Source: Orientallactaga sibirica
Lineage: Eukaryota > Chordata > Mammalia > Rodentia > Dipodidae
DNA length: 64,000 bases
Assembly (NCBI GenBank): GCA_036365145.1
Contig: JAEOAD010000005.1
Location: 4,129,501 to 4,193,500 of the forward strand
Direction: 5' to 3'
The translations under genes were made by a program, and so were the position numbers. Each line of letters begins with the position of its first letter. Position 1 is the first letter of the stretch. Below the pieces are notes generated by a model, which searched no databases, had not been told where the DNA came from, and saw only the letters and a list, made by a program, of their open reading frames with translations. Of the stretch, positions 23,050 through 34,844 are shown in pieces.

Positions 23050-23394
23050 TAGGTCATGTGCTAAATTATTGGTCAATTCCTAGTTGCATTTACTGGGCAG
23101 TGGTGGAAACTTTAGGAAGTCAGGCCTCGTTGTAGGACATAGATCACTAGGGGTGCCTGTGAAGGTTTCTTGTACCTGCCCATTTTCTCTGCTCTCTATT
23201 TCTCTTTCCCCTCTTTCTCCTTCCTCTCTGCCATAAAGGAATCAGCTTTCCTTAGCCGTGTCCTTCCCTCATAGCATTTCTTCCTTTCCAGACGTCTGAA
23301 TCCAAGGAGCTGACTACAGACTGAAATACTTGAAAACATGAGTCAAATTAAATCCTTCTTCCCTTAAGTGGTTTCTCTCAGACATTTGTAACAG

Positions 23395-23395
<1 letters not shown>
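23050..23395 (+). repeat. Old dispersed repeat (URR1-like, tentative), copy 5, 5' diverged
   Basis: AGATCACTAGGGGTGCC resembles GAATCACTAGGGGTGGG at 10140; AATTAAATCCTTCTTCCCTTAAG and ACATTTGTAACAG resemble the family's 3' end. The opening is not clear. Confidence 0.45.

Positions 23396-23432
<37 letters not shown>
23396..23432. repeat. (CA)n microsatellite
   Basis: About 18 uninterrupted CA units directly after the 3' end of the older repeat. Confidence 0.98.
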
Positions 23433-23435
<3 letters not shown>

Positions 23436-23454
23436 AAAACACAAAGTTGGAATG

Positions 23455-23830
23455 TATGCATTCCCCAGTTGATGGGTTATTTGGCTTGTTTCAATTTCTA
23501 GCTATTGCCAAAAAAAAGTGTTTATTAATATACAAGGACAAATGTTTGGGTGGGCAGACAGTCATTAATCTGCTATAAATATCTATAAATAGAATTGTTC
23601 AGTTAAATATTGAATGTTAGTTTTGTAAGGAAGTGAGTAACTACATTTTTAAAGCAGCTGTACCCTTGACAGTACCCCACACGTAATGATAGGCATCCTC
23701 GCTCTTCCCCATCACCAGCAACATGTGGCTTTGTCGGTCCTGGTCATTTTAGCCACTGTGGCTTATCACTGTGCTTTTAATTTCCCTTCCTTCAATGAGA
23801 TAATGCTGGAAAAAAATGTCATGAACTTAA
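23455..23830 (-). mobile_element. Ancient L1M fragment
   Basis: CAGTTGATGGGTTATTTGGCTTG, TAGCTATTGCC, AAGCAGCTGTACCCTTGACAG, CACCAGCAACATGTGG and GTGCTTTTAATTTCCCTTCC follow, in order, the reverse complement of the conserved end region of old mammalian L1s. Confidence 0.7.
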
Positions 23831-23911
23831 CCTTTCGTTAGTATACCTGCTTTGATAAAGTGTTCCAAATGTGCTAGTTGCTTTCATAGTGCTATAGTGT
23901 GGTACTATGAA

Positions 23912-24131
23912 CTATATGTTTTTTTAATTATTTTAAAATTATTTCTTTGAGAGGGGGCAGATAAATGGCAGACCAGGGCCTCCAGCCACTGCAAATGAAC
24001 TCCAAATGCATGTGCCACCATGTGCATCTGCCTTACATGGGTCCTGGGGAATTGAACCTGGGACCTTAGGCTTTGTAGGCAAGTGCCTTAACCACTAAGC
24101 CATCTCTCCATCCCCATGGGCTATATGTTTT
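23912..24131 (-). repeat. Dip-like SINE with target duplication
   Basis: CTATATGTTTT flanks the insertion (23912-23922 and 24121-24131). It ends AAGCCATCTCTCCATCCCC and contains GAATTGAACCTGGGACC (B-box complement). Confidence 0.95.
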
Positions 24132-26495
24132 ATTTTTATTATTTATGTTGTTAACTAATTTATGTGTTACATGTGAGTATAGCTCTAAATAATTTTATGA
24201 TGTTCACATTTGTGTAATAAGCACCACAGTGAAGCATGTATGCTTCAGTTTGCTGTTTTCACTTTATGTATCATTTCATGAACTTGGAAAATCTTTGACT
24301 GTCTCTACATTACTATATCTTTCTCCTAGACTTTTTTCTAGAAGATTTTATATTTTTATAGACCACATATATTCTACAATTTTATGTTTATTCCCTCTCT
24401 AGAGATATTACATGCAATTTAAATGTATCTAACATTTTAAAATAATTTTTAGAGATGAATAACTCAAGCTAACAAAATAGGTATGATTAGACTTAAAGAA
24501 TAACCTACAATTTATATGCTTTGATTTTTGTACTAATATGTCACTCAAATTCTTTTCTACCATAGCTTTATAAATTGCATATTCTTTAAAATCTCAAGTT
24601 AATATGGTGGTAATAAAGGTCCCAAGACCTTATATGCTCCTTCAGACAAGTTTCTTGTCAGCTATACTTGCCTTAGTAGTTGATCTACAGTTCATTCTCC
24701 ACCTTGAAACTTAGTGTGACTTGTTTTGGAAGAGGAAGTCTTACAGATTTAAATCCAAACTCACAGAAGGCTGTGTGCCAGTGTAGGATCATTAACTGTA
24801 ACAAAGTGTCTCTGGTGAAGGATCTTGGTAATGGGGGAATCGTGTGTCTGTTCAGGATAGATGAGAAGACCCTAGACCTTCTACTCAGTGTGGCTGAAAA
24901 CCAAAACTTTGCTGGGAAAAATCAAGTGTATTAAAACGACATCTATATGTGTTGGGTGAAGAGGATAGTGTTACCTCTGTCGCAAAGGAAGGTGGCCATG
25001 GATTGCTAGCATCTGAAATTTTTCTAGAGTTCTTTGTATAAAAATTAGCCCTGGGAAATGGCTACACTTTGTCCCTCAGAAACCAAGGAGAGCTTTTTCT
25101 ACCATCTCATTAATAAGGATATTTTCCTTAAGGACCAAATTCACACAAACCTACTTCCAGTTCTCAGAGCTCAGAGATCCTTGCTTATAAGACCTGTGTA
25201 GACCTGTCACATTATCTGCATTGCAAGACACAGGCCCAAATGTCATACCCTGGATGTGGCTTTAGATAGTAGACTTTCTTTTGTGTCTGATTCAGCAGTT
25301 TGAAGACTTCTGTAATTATCCATGAAATTATAGCAAGCTAACTTGTTTTCTTGAAGATAAATAGCAAAATATTCACAGTCCTTGACACTCGTCACCAAGA
25401 AACATCCGTCACTGCTGTATCAGACCCTTGCTGGTTTTGCATTCTTCCTACAAACTTTTCAGAAGCTTCGATTAACCATGGACATGGGTATCTTGATTTC
25501 CAATCTGAATGTGGGGAGGCATTTTTTCCATTATTTCTGGTTAAAACTTTAGCTTAAACTGACTTCAGACAGGCAAGGAACACTTTATTTGAGATTATTG
25601 CAATATTAGTCCAGACCATTGTTGAAAGAAAGTAATCTGTATAAATCTATAAAATAAAGAGTTTTATTATTATTAATTTCGGGCTTGCATAGAAACTAAT
25701 GTTTTTCATCATGATATGTGTATAAATATATTTCATCATACTTTGTATTTACTTACCATTGTCCCACATTCCCCTCTCTCCCTTCTTGATGATGCTCCCC
25801 ATGTACGTTTCCATCTACTTTCAAACAACATATATTATATTACCTTCTCTTGTTCTCCCTCCCTTTAGACTTCATTCTCCCCCTCAGAGTCCCCAAACAT
25901 ACATTGGATAAAAGAATTTCTAAGAGCTATGGTGAGCTAATATAAAAGTAACAGAGGCTGGTCAGAGTGATTAGGTATTTGTTTTGCTAAGTGACACGGG
26001 ATGAAATTAGGCCTCTACTGACTCTTCATTCACTGAATATCAGAGACATTTTCTTTCTTGATAATTATATTCTGAAGGCGTTGCTCACAAGTCCTTAAGA
26101 AAGAAAAAATTCCTAGGCTGTAAACTGACACAGGCTGTAGAAAATTGACATCTCAAAGGAAGAGAAAAAGAACTGACAATTGCCAAGTTTTCTTAAGTAA
26201 ACGTTCTACTCGAAGGACAGAAGAGGCAGTCCTGTAGTGAGGAAATCGCCTGTCCATAGATTAGACAAGCTGAGAGGGTTGTTTCTCCAAAGTGGCTGTC
26301 ATATTTGTTCTTTTTCCACATATTGTTGAAAAGATTAAATAAATGTTATATAGAATGCTTTAATAAGCACCCAACTTAAAAATTACCATTTATGAAACGT
26401 AAGATACAGATAGCTTTCAGTATTAGAATCTTGTTCCAGGAGAACATTGAAAACACAAATACTGGGCCAAGAATATTTATCTATAGTAATCATAT
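24132..26495. other. Unassigned unique DNA, 2.4 kb
   Basis: No repeat family I can name. An AATAAA at about 25652 followed by a T/A-rich run (TTTTATTATTATTAATTT) could be the end of an old retrocopy covering roughly 24600-25680, but I recognise no protein in the 84-codon (24680-24934) or 68-codon (25351-25557) ORFs. A C/T-rich stretch at 25760-25900 resembles the complement of an L1 3' polypurine region; not callable. Confidence 0.4.
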
Positions 26496-26557
26496 ATAAT
26501 GAATTGCCTCTTATTTTATTTCACACATAATGAATTGCCTCTTATTTTGTTTCATTC
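26496..26557. repeat. 31-bp tandem duplication
   Basis: ATAATGAATTGCCTCTTATT starts at 26496 and again at 26527; both units continue with TTATTTCA/TTGTTTCA. Confidence 0.9.
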
Positions 26558-26753
26558 ATTCTACAGAAGAAAATGCTTTCTATATTTCTCCCCAAGCATT
26601 TGGAATTTATGTGGACACAGAGTCTTGATGGTCTCACAAGACAGGGCATAACTGCATAAATAAATTACAATTGGCTGAATGAAGATACACATAAAAGAAG
26701 TCAAAGCAATTTGAAGGAGGGATAAGAGGAGCCAAAGGAAGGTGAATTCAGAA

Positions 26754-26846
26754 AGAATGGGAGAACATACTGTACTCATTATAAAGAATGGGAGAATATA
26801 CTGTACACATTATAAAGAATGGGAGAACATACTGTACACATTATAA
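26754..26846. repeat. 31-bp tandem repeat, 3 copies
   Basis: AGAATGGGAGAACATACTGT begins at 26754, 26785 and 26816, each unit ending ACATTATAA or ACTCATTATAA. Only about two substitutions separate copies, so it is recent. Confidence 0.95.
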
Positions 26847-27165
26847 AGGTGTAAAACTAAGGTCAGTTTAGCAGAGCTGAGTATAAATTGGAGGCAGTTT
26901 TCCATTCCTCTGCCTGGCTGGACTGAGAGATCTTCCCAAGAATCTTCGAAAGCAGTCCCTAGGTACTAGTGGTGCTTAACTCAGTGTCTTAGTACTTAGC
27001 CGAAGTGCACATTCTTGGCCGCAGATTCCTGCAGTAGCTATAAGAGAGCAATTAGCCAAATAGGAACAGGGGTGAGAATCTGTAATCCCAAGAAGATGAT
27101 GTGTGAGGTTACCTGGTCATTTCCTTGCTTATTTCAATACAATTGATCCCATTTCCCAGTGAGAT
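26847..27165. other. Unassigned unique DNA
   Basis: No recognised feature. Confidence 0.4.
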
Positions 27166-27500
27166 GGAATGTGCATTTATGGGAGCTGTCTCCCATAAAC
27201 TCAGGTGTCTGGAATGCTTGGTCCCCACCTGATGGCAACCTGGAAGGTAGAGCCTTGCTGAAGAAAGTGTGTTGTAGGGCAGGTTTAGGGGTGTTCTATC
27301 CAGCTCCACCTTACCAGAGTTGGGTTCATTCCCTAGCTGCTGTTCTCCACCTTCTGTGGCAGAGGGGATGTCCAGCCTGGGCTCATGCTGACCTTTCCCA
27401 TGCCATCATGACTTTGCTTCAAATCTGTTAAAATAAAGCCTTTCCACTCATCAGCCACTTCTGGTCAGGTGCTTTGTCCCAGCAACACTATTAGTACACA
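27166..27500 (+). repeat. Old dispersed repeat (URR1-like, tentative), copy 6
   Basis: TGGAATGCTTGGTCCCCACC, GGTAGAGCCTTGCTGAAG, TTAAAATAAAGCCTTTCC and TTGTCCCAGCAACAC reproduce the family's order. A short inverted repeat GGGAGCTGTCTCCCATAAAC lies at the start. Confidence 0.55.
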
Positions 27501-27708
27501 GGCATCTGATCTTCTAGAAAATGCCTGGTCTCTTTGGTCCTTTCACTTACAAAATAAGTGTGACTATCATTCAAACAGATGCAAACAAAAGAAAAGCATG
27601 CATATCTGAGGTAAATTAGTCACAGGGATGACATGAGACAGCTAGCCTTGCGTTTTAGTGATGCTTCATCTGTAACCTCCTCCTTAGAGCTCTAACTTCT
27701 AGGACCTT

Positions 27709-27965
27709 TAAAAGTGGCTCATGGGGCTGGAGAGATGGCTTAGTGCTTGAGGTGTTTGCCTGCAAAGCCCAGGGACCCAGGTTTGATTCCCCAGGACCCA
27801 TGTAAACCAGACGCACATGGTGGTGCATGTGTCTGGAGTTCGTTTGCAGTGGCTGGAGGCCCTGGTGCACCTGTTCTCTCTCTATCTGCCTCTTTCTGTC
27901 TGTCTCTTTCTTTCTCTCTCTCTCAAATAAATGAATAAAAATAAAATTATTTAAAAATGACTCAT
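27709..27965 (+). repeat. Dip-like SINE with target duplication
   Basis: AAAAGTGGCTCATG and AAAAATGACTCATG flank the body 27724-27950. A box TGGCTTAGTGC, B box GGTTTGATTCC. Confidence 0.95.
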
Positions 27966-28858
27966 GTGTCAGTCATCTTCATAACTGAATGAAAGAAAGA
28001 AATGGACAATGCCATTCCTTCTTAACCATTTTCAATCATGCAATCATGGCTTTTCACCTTTTTTTTTTTTTAATCATCCAGTTTAAGGAGACACAACTTC
28101 TTCAAGTTTATGCATGTCAAGAACTTTAGAAAGCCACTCTGAGAGACAGGCCAGAAGGATATACCAAGTGAGCATGTAAAAGGCTTGCACTCTAAAATTT
28201 TAACACAGCTCACTTTTTGAGATTTTTAGCCTTCCTGATTTATTATTATTATTTTATTTAAGATGACTTCTGTAACCTCCAGCCTCAGTCATGACACATG
28301 AGTATGTAATTTCACGTGATGACAAAAAGAATTATCTTTGGTTTCTTAATCTAAATCCTATGAGCCTTTCAATAGCAGAGATTTCTCTGGCTGGGAGAAA
28401 GAAAAAAATAAGATAAAAAACACATGAAGGATTTCAGACATGGTCTGTCAATTAGGGGACAAGAGCCATGTACAAGGGACAGTTAGTGGCCCATGGAAGA
28501 TGACAGTGATCTTTCACCTGACCACACACAAGCAAACCAACACCTCAGCGTCACTACTACAAATACATTCTGACAAAAGTCTGAAGGATCTTGAAAGCAT
28601 CATTTCTTCTAGAGCCTGCAGGTTAGAGTTCAACCCAGTTAGTTTTTTTGATTCTGACATTGTAAGACCCTACTCAAGAATCTGTCTGAGCCACCATGGG
28701 CTTCTGCCGTGCAATACTCATGCCAGTCTTTTTCAGCTTGTGGTAACTTGTGAAGCAGAAACAGGAAATGTTCACATAACCAGGATCCTAAATTATGAAA
28801 CAGTAGCCCTGCGTATCAATAGGGGATGTATTCCACTGCCCCCACTGAATGCCTGAAA

Positions 28859-28893
<35 letters not shown>

Positions 28894-29794
28894 GTGGTGT
28901 ATATGTCATTTTCTTTGGGTCATGATTCAGTTTCCAGGCACACTGCTCTCATGTGTTGCTGCCATTATTAACATAAATAAGGATCTATTGAATAAAAGTA
29001 CTGCTGAAACACACAGCTAATCTGATAACTGGCATAGCTGCTAAGCGATGAACAGGCAGATAGTGGTGTATGCAGGAGGGACATGCTGAGTATATGAAAA
29101 GGGTGATTCATGACCTGGATAGAACCAGACAGCATAAGATTTCATGACCTTACCTAGAGCTGACTTCTCAATTTTGTTCACGCAGTGTTATTGAGCAATT
29201 ACCTTCAGGTAACAAACCTTGGAAAGCTACGACATGGATAAGATCATGGTAGTCTTCTGTTACTTTGAAGATATTTTTTTTTAAGAGAAACTTCTAGTTA
29301 GCATTGTGACACATATTTTATTCTGTTTTGATATAGTTCATCTCATACACGTCCTGTGATGCTGTCAAAATCTTGTTATTTTTAGTAAAATACAGTGTAA
29401 GAGTGAGCATCTTAAGAAAAAAATCAATAAGCAACTAGACTATAGCTTCCAGCAATATTACTGTTACATTGGTCTCACAGGCTCCAAGACTTGTTAGAGA
29501 AGTTTGATAAAAATTTAACTTGCATGGTTTTCATGACCCCAGATGGAGTCAGCTCCAACCACGTCTCCCCCGTGTGGAGCAGCACTGTGTAAGTAACGCT
29601 CATGTGATGGAAGGAGCTCTGCTGGGCCCCATTTCTACCTCTGTGAGTTATTTGCTGTTACCTTGACCAAGTTTCTTAAGCCTGTCAGTGCATTTGTCTT
29701 ACTCATAAAATCCAGAACGGTATCTGTTTTAGTTGATATGTTAAAAAAGGGATACTACTTTTGGTGCTTCCTGGAAATACAGTGAATGCCTAGC
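27966..29794. other. Unassigned unique DNA
   Basis: About 1.8 kb with no recognised repeat except the (GT)n at 28861. A 138-codon ORF (28440-28856) is the longest outside repeats but has no motif, no context and no composition hint I can use. Confidence 0.45.
28861..28891. repeat. (GT)n microsatellite
   Basis: About 15 uninterrupted GT units. Confidence 0.97.
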
Positions 29795-30054
29795 AGTCTT
29801 TACAATCTCTCTTTTTTTAAGATTTTTTTTCAACTTTTATTTATTTATTTGCAAGCAGAGAGAGAGAGAGGAGAGGCAGACAGAGAGAGAATGGGAATGT
29901 CAGGGCCTCTAGCCACTGCAAACGAACTCCAGATACATGAGCCCCTTGTGCATCTGGCTTACATGGGTCCTGGAGAATCAAACCGGGATCCTTTGGCTTC
30001 TCAGGCAAACGCCTTAACCACTAAGCCATCTCTCCAGCCCAGTCTTTCCAATCT
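29795..30054 (-). repeat. Dip-like SINE with target duplication
   Basis: AGTCTTTACAATCT (29795-29808) and AGTCTTTCCAATCT (30041-30054) flank the minus-strand body, which ends AAGCCATCTCTCCAGCCC. Confidence 0.95.
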
Positions 30055-30414
30055 TTATCAGCACAAGAAAGTTACCTAAGACTGCCCAGTGACACCCAAG
30101 CAATCCCAGTGCTATGTACTAGATTCTCGTAGCAACAGGGTTATCTTGCCTCCCCTACATGTGAGGAAAGCTCCACTCTTTTCCAAGTTATCAAGATTCC
30201 CAGAGTCAGGATGACTTGCTCCTCAGTGACGTTTCATGAATGCTATATATTTCTGTTATCATGAAAGATAAAGTTATTATGCAGGAACTGAAGGGTGCTT
30301 AATTCACACAATCTCAGCAACCTGTCTATTCACATCATTGGTGTTAGAATCAACTGTGGCTTACTCATTTTCTCTGGATCCTACTTGGGTTTCTTACACC
30401 CCTAGATGAGTACA
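30055..30414. other. Unassigned unique DNA
   Basis: No recognised feature. Confidence 0.45.
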
Positions 30415-30645
30415 AATGGATATCTTTTTTTTTTAAATTTATTTATTTCTTTTACAAAGAGAAAGAGGGAGAGAGAGACAATGGGTATGCCAGGGCCCCC
30501 AGCCACTGCAAATGAACTCCAGACACATGTGCCCCCTTGTGCATCTGGCTTACGGGGGTCCTGGGAATTGAACCTGGGTCTTTTGGCTTTGCAGGCAAAC
30601 ACCTTAACTGCTAAGCCATCCCTCCAGCCCATGAATGGATATCTT
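30415..30645 (-). repeat. Dip-like SINE with perfect target duplication
   Basis: AATGGATATCTT occurs at 30415-30426 and 30634-30645. The body includes GCCAGGGCCCCCAGCCACTG and GAATTGAACCTGGGTC. Confidence 0.97.
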
Positions 30646-30957
30646 AATGACAAGAGCCACAGCCTCCAAAGGAGGCACTAGGACAGAGCCAAGAGCAACT
30701 GAGTCAGTTTCAAGCAACCTAACAGGGCTCCCGGCTGAGCTTGTTGGGTACCTGCCATTTCTTATGCTCTTGTACCTGACCTCCATCCTCCCTCCTGATT
30801 GCCTACTGTGAAGACTTCAAGTGTCAGACTTGCACAGACACCTGAGCTAGCTCCCACAACTGTCAGTCACCATGATGACGGCAGTACTGGACTCTACAGC
30901 TTGAGAATGAATGACAAGAAACACCAAATTGAATAAAACATTAAAATATTTTTTAAT
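30646..30957. other. Unassigned unique DNA
   Basis: No recognised feature. Confidence 0.4.
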
Positions 30958-31121
30958 TGTTTAATATTTTTATTTATTTATTTGAGAGAGAGGCAGATAG
31001 ATGAACTCCAGACACATGCACCACCTTGTGCATCTGGTTTATGTGGGTACTTGGGAAATCAAACCTGGGTCCTTAAGCTTCTCAAGCTAACACCATAACT
31101 GCTAAGCCATCTTTCCAGCCC
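30958..31121 (-). repeat. Dip-like SINE, internally deleted
   Basis: TTTATTTATTTATTTGAGAG joins GATGAACTCCAGACACATGC directly; the GCGCGCCAGGGCCTCCAGCC block is missing. It ends AAGCCATCTTTCCAGCCC. Confidence 0.9.
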
Positions 31122-31214
31122 AGGATGTTTTTTTTATTAATATGCATAATTTTATTAACTGATTGAATAAAATAATTTAAAAAGAACTGGGTAACATTTT
31201 GTCATTAAAACAAT

Positions 31215-31360
31215 TTTGGAGTTAGGAATAGTTAATTACATCTATAATCCTAGAACTCTGGAGGCAGAAGGAGGATCACAAGTTTTCAGGAAACATGGGC
31301 TATAAAACAAGCTCCAAGCCAGTCTGGGCTAAACATATCCAGAACCTGTCTCCAGAAACA
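31215..31360 (+). repeat. Heavily diverged B1-like SINE
   Basis: ATCTATAATCCTAGAACTCTG, GAGGCAGAAGGAGGATCAC and GCCAGTCTGGGCTAAACAT keep B1 order with many changes. Confidence 0.65.
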
Positions 31361-31389
31361 AAAAAGAACCCAATAAAACTAATTTAATT

Positions 31390-31606
31390 TATCTAACTTG
31401 TCCTCTAATTAAATCACTCCTGGGTATATTCCCAAAAGAATCAATGTCAGAATGCAATACAGAATGCCCACCTACCCATGATTGTGACAACATTCATAAT
31501 AGCCAGTCATAGAGTCATCCCAGGAGCCCACCAGTAATAAATTGATAAAGAAAATATATTATGTTATGAAATTAGTATTGTTTAACCATTATAAAACTGG
31601 AATCAG
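31390..31606 (+). mobile_element. LINE-1 ORF2 3'-end fragment
   Basis: CACTCCTGGGTATATTCCCAAAAG, CAACATTCATAATAGCCAGTC and TAAATTGATAAAGAAAATATATTATG follow the very conserved end of mammalian L1 ORF2/3' junction. It continues past the SINE at 31607 as far as about 31840. Confidence 0.8.
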
Positions 31607-31840
31607 AGCTGGAGAGATGGCTTAGCAGTTAAGGCACCTGCCTGCTAAGCCTAAGAATGCCCATTCGATTCTCCAGGTCCCACGTTTAGCCAGACGCAGT
31701 GATGCAAGGGTGCAATGCCACACTTGCCCACAAGGGGGCGCACACGTCTGGAGTGCATTTACAACAGCTGAGAGGCTGCTGGCATGCCCATTCTCTCTCT
31801 CTCTGACTATCACAAAAAAAGAAAAAAAAACTGAAATCAT
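31594..31840 (+). repeat. Dip-like SINE, long variant with CTCF-like motif, inside L1
   Basis: Body about 31607-31828; AACTGGAATCA on the left and AACTGAAATCA on the right are its target duplication. Contains CCACAAGGGGGCGC at 31728-31741. Confidence 0.95.
31728..31741 (+). promoter_or_regulatory. CTCF-like motif in SINE
   Basis: CCACAAGGGGGCGC, identical to the copies at 7572 and 40931. Confidence 0.55.
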
Positions 31841-32654
31841 GTCCTTTTTTCAGAAATTAGACAGAATGGAGACATTCTATTTTTTTTCAAATAAGTTAAA
31901 TTCTGGAAGGTTGGTTTCATAGGCATTGTCCTATGTATGGAAGCTATGGAAAAAGACACAAAATTAGAAAAGAAACCATAAGGGAATAAGAAGGAGACCA
32001 GTGAGAAGAGGGATGGCTAATGACAGGATACTATATATTATCTATCTATGCCAAGGTAATAGTGAAATCCATTTTTTCATACAATTTATATACTCTACTG
32101 AAAAGTGAAACATATTTTTGTTTCAGAAAGTGCAGAGGAAGTAAAGGATGAGGAAAGGGTGACTGTTCTGGCTTTGAGAAAAGTCCAGAAGTTTTGAAGG
32201 TTGGAGAGTGGATTTCTCCATCACTTGTATGTGAGAGGTTGACACAATGAATATTATAGTGAGACTGAAAAATGTGAGCCCAGTTGACAGTTCACATGAC
32301 AAAATGGTGATACCTCTGTCTCCCTCTCTTTTTCTTTCCCCCTCTCCTGTTCCATCACTTCTATCACACACACCACACGGAGAGATCGGGAGGGTGATGA
32401 TAGCAGAGACAGATTGTAAGAGGCTTCCAGAATGAGACACACTTAGCTCTTCATTTTCCAGCAGGAAGGCATAAGAACAAGATTCAAATTCCCATCGATC
32501 TTGTAGCACCACAGACGTTTTCCCTTTCTCGGACATCTTCTTGTCATGGAAAGAGCTGCCTATGTTCTACCTTTCTCTTAGGGGAAACTTGCATGGCGGA
32601 AGTGTCTTCAACAGGTGACCCAACAAAGAGTGAGCTGCCAGCTAAGTAACTCAG
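31841..32654. other. Unassigned unique DNA
   Basis: No repeat or gene recognised. A CT-rich run at 32310-32350 gives short spurious ORFs on both strands. Confidence 0.45.
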
Positions 32655-33002
32655 AGATACCCATATGTGAGTGTGCCTGTTCACATGTGTGCACGTAGGT
32701 GCACGTGTATGTGCACAAGCATGTGGAGGAGAGGACAACCTTGAGTGTTCTTCCCCTGGCACTGCCAATCTGCTAAACTTTTTTTAGACAGAGATTCTCA
32801 TTGCCCCAAAGCTCACTAAGCAGGCTGGACTGGCTTACTAGTGAGCCCCAGTCATCTATCTGCTTCCCTTTCCCAATTCTTGGGCTGCAATTGCATGCAT
32901 CACACCATCTGCTAAAGAAAACAACATGAATTCTGGATATCAAACACAGGGCCTCGTGCTTGCCAGGCAAGTTCTTTACTGAATAAGCTATCTCCCCAGC
33001 CC
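32655..33002 (-). repeat. B4/RSINE-like composite SINE, near full length
   Basis: TG-rich 3' part (CACATGTGTGCACGTAGGTGC), GTGGAGGAGAGGACAACCTTG, the B1-like TTAGACAGAGATTCTCATTGC, and a tRNA-like end with CAGGGCCTCGTGCTTGCC and GCTATCTCCCCAGCCC. This is the standard B4/RSINE order on the minus strand. Confidence 0.75.
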
Positions 33003-33795
33003 AGAGATGTCCTTTGATTAAGCAGCAGAAATCAGACAGGCTGAATCAGGGGCTTAATTATAGGGAAAGAGGGCCGGCTTGAGTTTGGAAGGAAAAGTTC
33101 TCCGTGTCTTGGAAATGAGCTACTTCTGTTGAGAAAGAAAAGAGGGAAATGCCGATGATTACATTCAGGGTGATGCAGCTTCTTCATGAAAATGACACAG
33201 GGTCACTTTCGTCCAAGCATCATTAGTCAAACCAAGTTCAAAGGTCACCATTGGGTTGAGTACAATAATATTAAATCTTCCTGCAAGTACGTTAATAATG
33301 CAGAAGAGAAACCAGAATATTTGGCAAAATAAAAAAAAAAATGTTGAATCTCCCAAATCCTACCAGATTTTAGGGTAAAGCAACAGAAATGTTCCTATGA
33401 GAATTTAAACTACCCTAGGGAATCAATCAGTAGAGATAATTTAAGCAATGCAACAAGCTCTGGAATGGCCATTATTGTAATTTCAGCTGGTGTCTTGAAC
33501 AGGCTGAGGAAATAGCTGAGCTTAAAGGTCTCCAAGACAAGAGGTGCAAACTAAAATTCAGCATCTCATTGAGAGGGGCAAATTGTATAAATTTATTAGA
33601 ATGGGCAGATGATGAAAATGGGATGATATCCACCTTCCAGGTAGGAGCACACAGAACATCTGCCTTTGCTTAATGTCTTGTAAGACACAAAGGAAACAAG
33701 CAAGCAATGCAAAAAGCACCTTACAGAGGACACATCTAGAACCCTTCGGTCAATACCTTCCTAGAAATATCCTAAAGATTAGCTATTCTTCAATT
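33003..33795. other. Unassigned unique DNA
   Basis: No recognised repeat or gene. Whether the 33120-33320 segment is conserved among mammals cannot be judged here. Confidence 0.4.
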
Positions 33796-34046
33796 AAAAG
33801 AAAATGTGGGCTGGAGAGATGGTTTAATGGCTAAGGCGACTGCGTGCAAAGCCTAACGACACCCGTTCGAATTGCCAGGTCCCAGGTATAGCCAGACGGA
33901 AAAGTGAGGAAAGGGCGCAATGTGGCACATGCACATGAGTAGGAACACGCATCTGGAGTTCGTTCACAGTGGCTGAGAGGCCCTGGCACACCCATTCTCT
34001 CTCTCTCTCTCTCTCTCAAATTAAAAAAAAAAAAAAAAAGAAAATG
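33796..34046 (+). repeat. Dip-like SINE, long variant, motif lost
   Basis: AAAAGAAAATG flanks it (33796-33806 and 34036-34046). The long-variant layout is present (AAAGGGCGCAATGTGGCAC) but the CTCF-like core is replaced by GCACATGAGTAGGAACACGC. Confidence 0.93.
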
Positions 34047-34695
34047 AGCATATGAGAGTCACCATTCAACACGCTCCAGCACTGACACTGAACATATGAG
34101 AGTCACCATTCAACACGCTCCAGCACTGACACTGAACATATGAGAGTCACCATTCAACATGCTCCAGCACTGACACTGAACATATGAGAGTCACCATTCA
34201 ACATGCTCCAGCACTGACACTGAACATATGAGAATCACCATTCAACATGCTCCAGCACTGACACTGAACATATGATAGTCACCATTCAACATGCTCCAGC
34301 ACTGACACTGAACATATGAGAGTCACCATTCAACACGCTCCAGCACTGACACTGAACATATGAGAGTCACCATTCAACATGCTCCAGCACTGACACTGAA
34401 CATATGATAGTCACCATTCAACATGCTCCAGCACTGACACTGAACATATGAGAGTCACCATTCAACATGCTCCAGCACTGACACTGAACATATGATAGTC
34501 ACCATTCAACATGCTCCAGCACTGACACTGAACATATGAGAGTCACCATTCAACATGCTCCAGCACTGACACTGAACATATGATAGCCACCATTCAACAT
34601 GCTCCAGCACTAACACTGAACATATGATAGCCAGCATTCAACATGCTCCAGCACTGACACTGAACATATGATAGCCACCATTAAACATGTTCCAG
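34046..34695. repeat. 44-bp minisatellite, about 14.8 units
   Basis: The unit GAACATATGAGAGTCACCAT + TCAACATGCTCCAGCACTGACACT repeats with an exact 44-bp period from 34046; unit starts fall at 34046 + 44n up to 34662. Variant sites are GAGAGTC/GATAGTC/GAGAATC/GATAGCC and CACGC/CATGC. Units 8-12 alternate GAGAGTC with GATAGTC, a dimeric 88-bp pattern. Units 13-15 are more diverged, the usual edge decay. The left edge coincides with the SINE target duplication. Confidence 0.98.
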
Positions 34696-34844
34696 ATCTT
34701 CACATACACCGCATATGAGAATGTCCAAGGAATGACACATATCATTCAGCACACTTCCCTAAGAGGATATCATGGCTTGTGTTAGATGCTTCTCTTTTAG
34801 TATTACAGAACACCTTCATTTTATATACAATCCACATTATATAT

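Noticed and set aside
24600..25680. Possible processed pseudogene ending at an AATAAA near 25652
   Set aside because: No protein recognised in any frame, no clear poly(A) tail and no target duplication found.
28440..28856. 138-codon plus ORF outside repeats
   Set aside because: No domain, signal, splice context or family resemblance; this length is expected by chance in 64 kb.
33120..33320. Candidate conserved enhancer
   Set aside because: Conservation cannot be judged from one sequence and no motif cluster was convincing.
34046..34695. CRISPR-like array
   Set aside because: Units are contiguous 44-bp repeats with no unique spacers, in a mammalian genome: a minisatellite.
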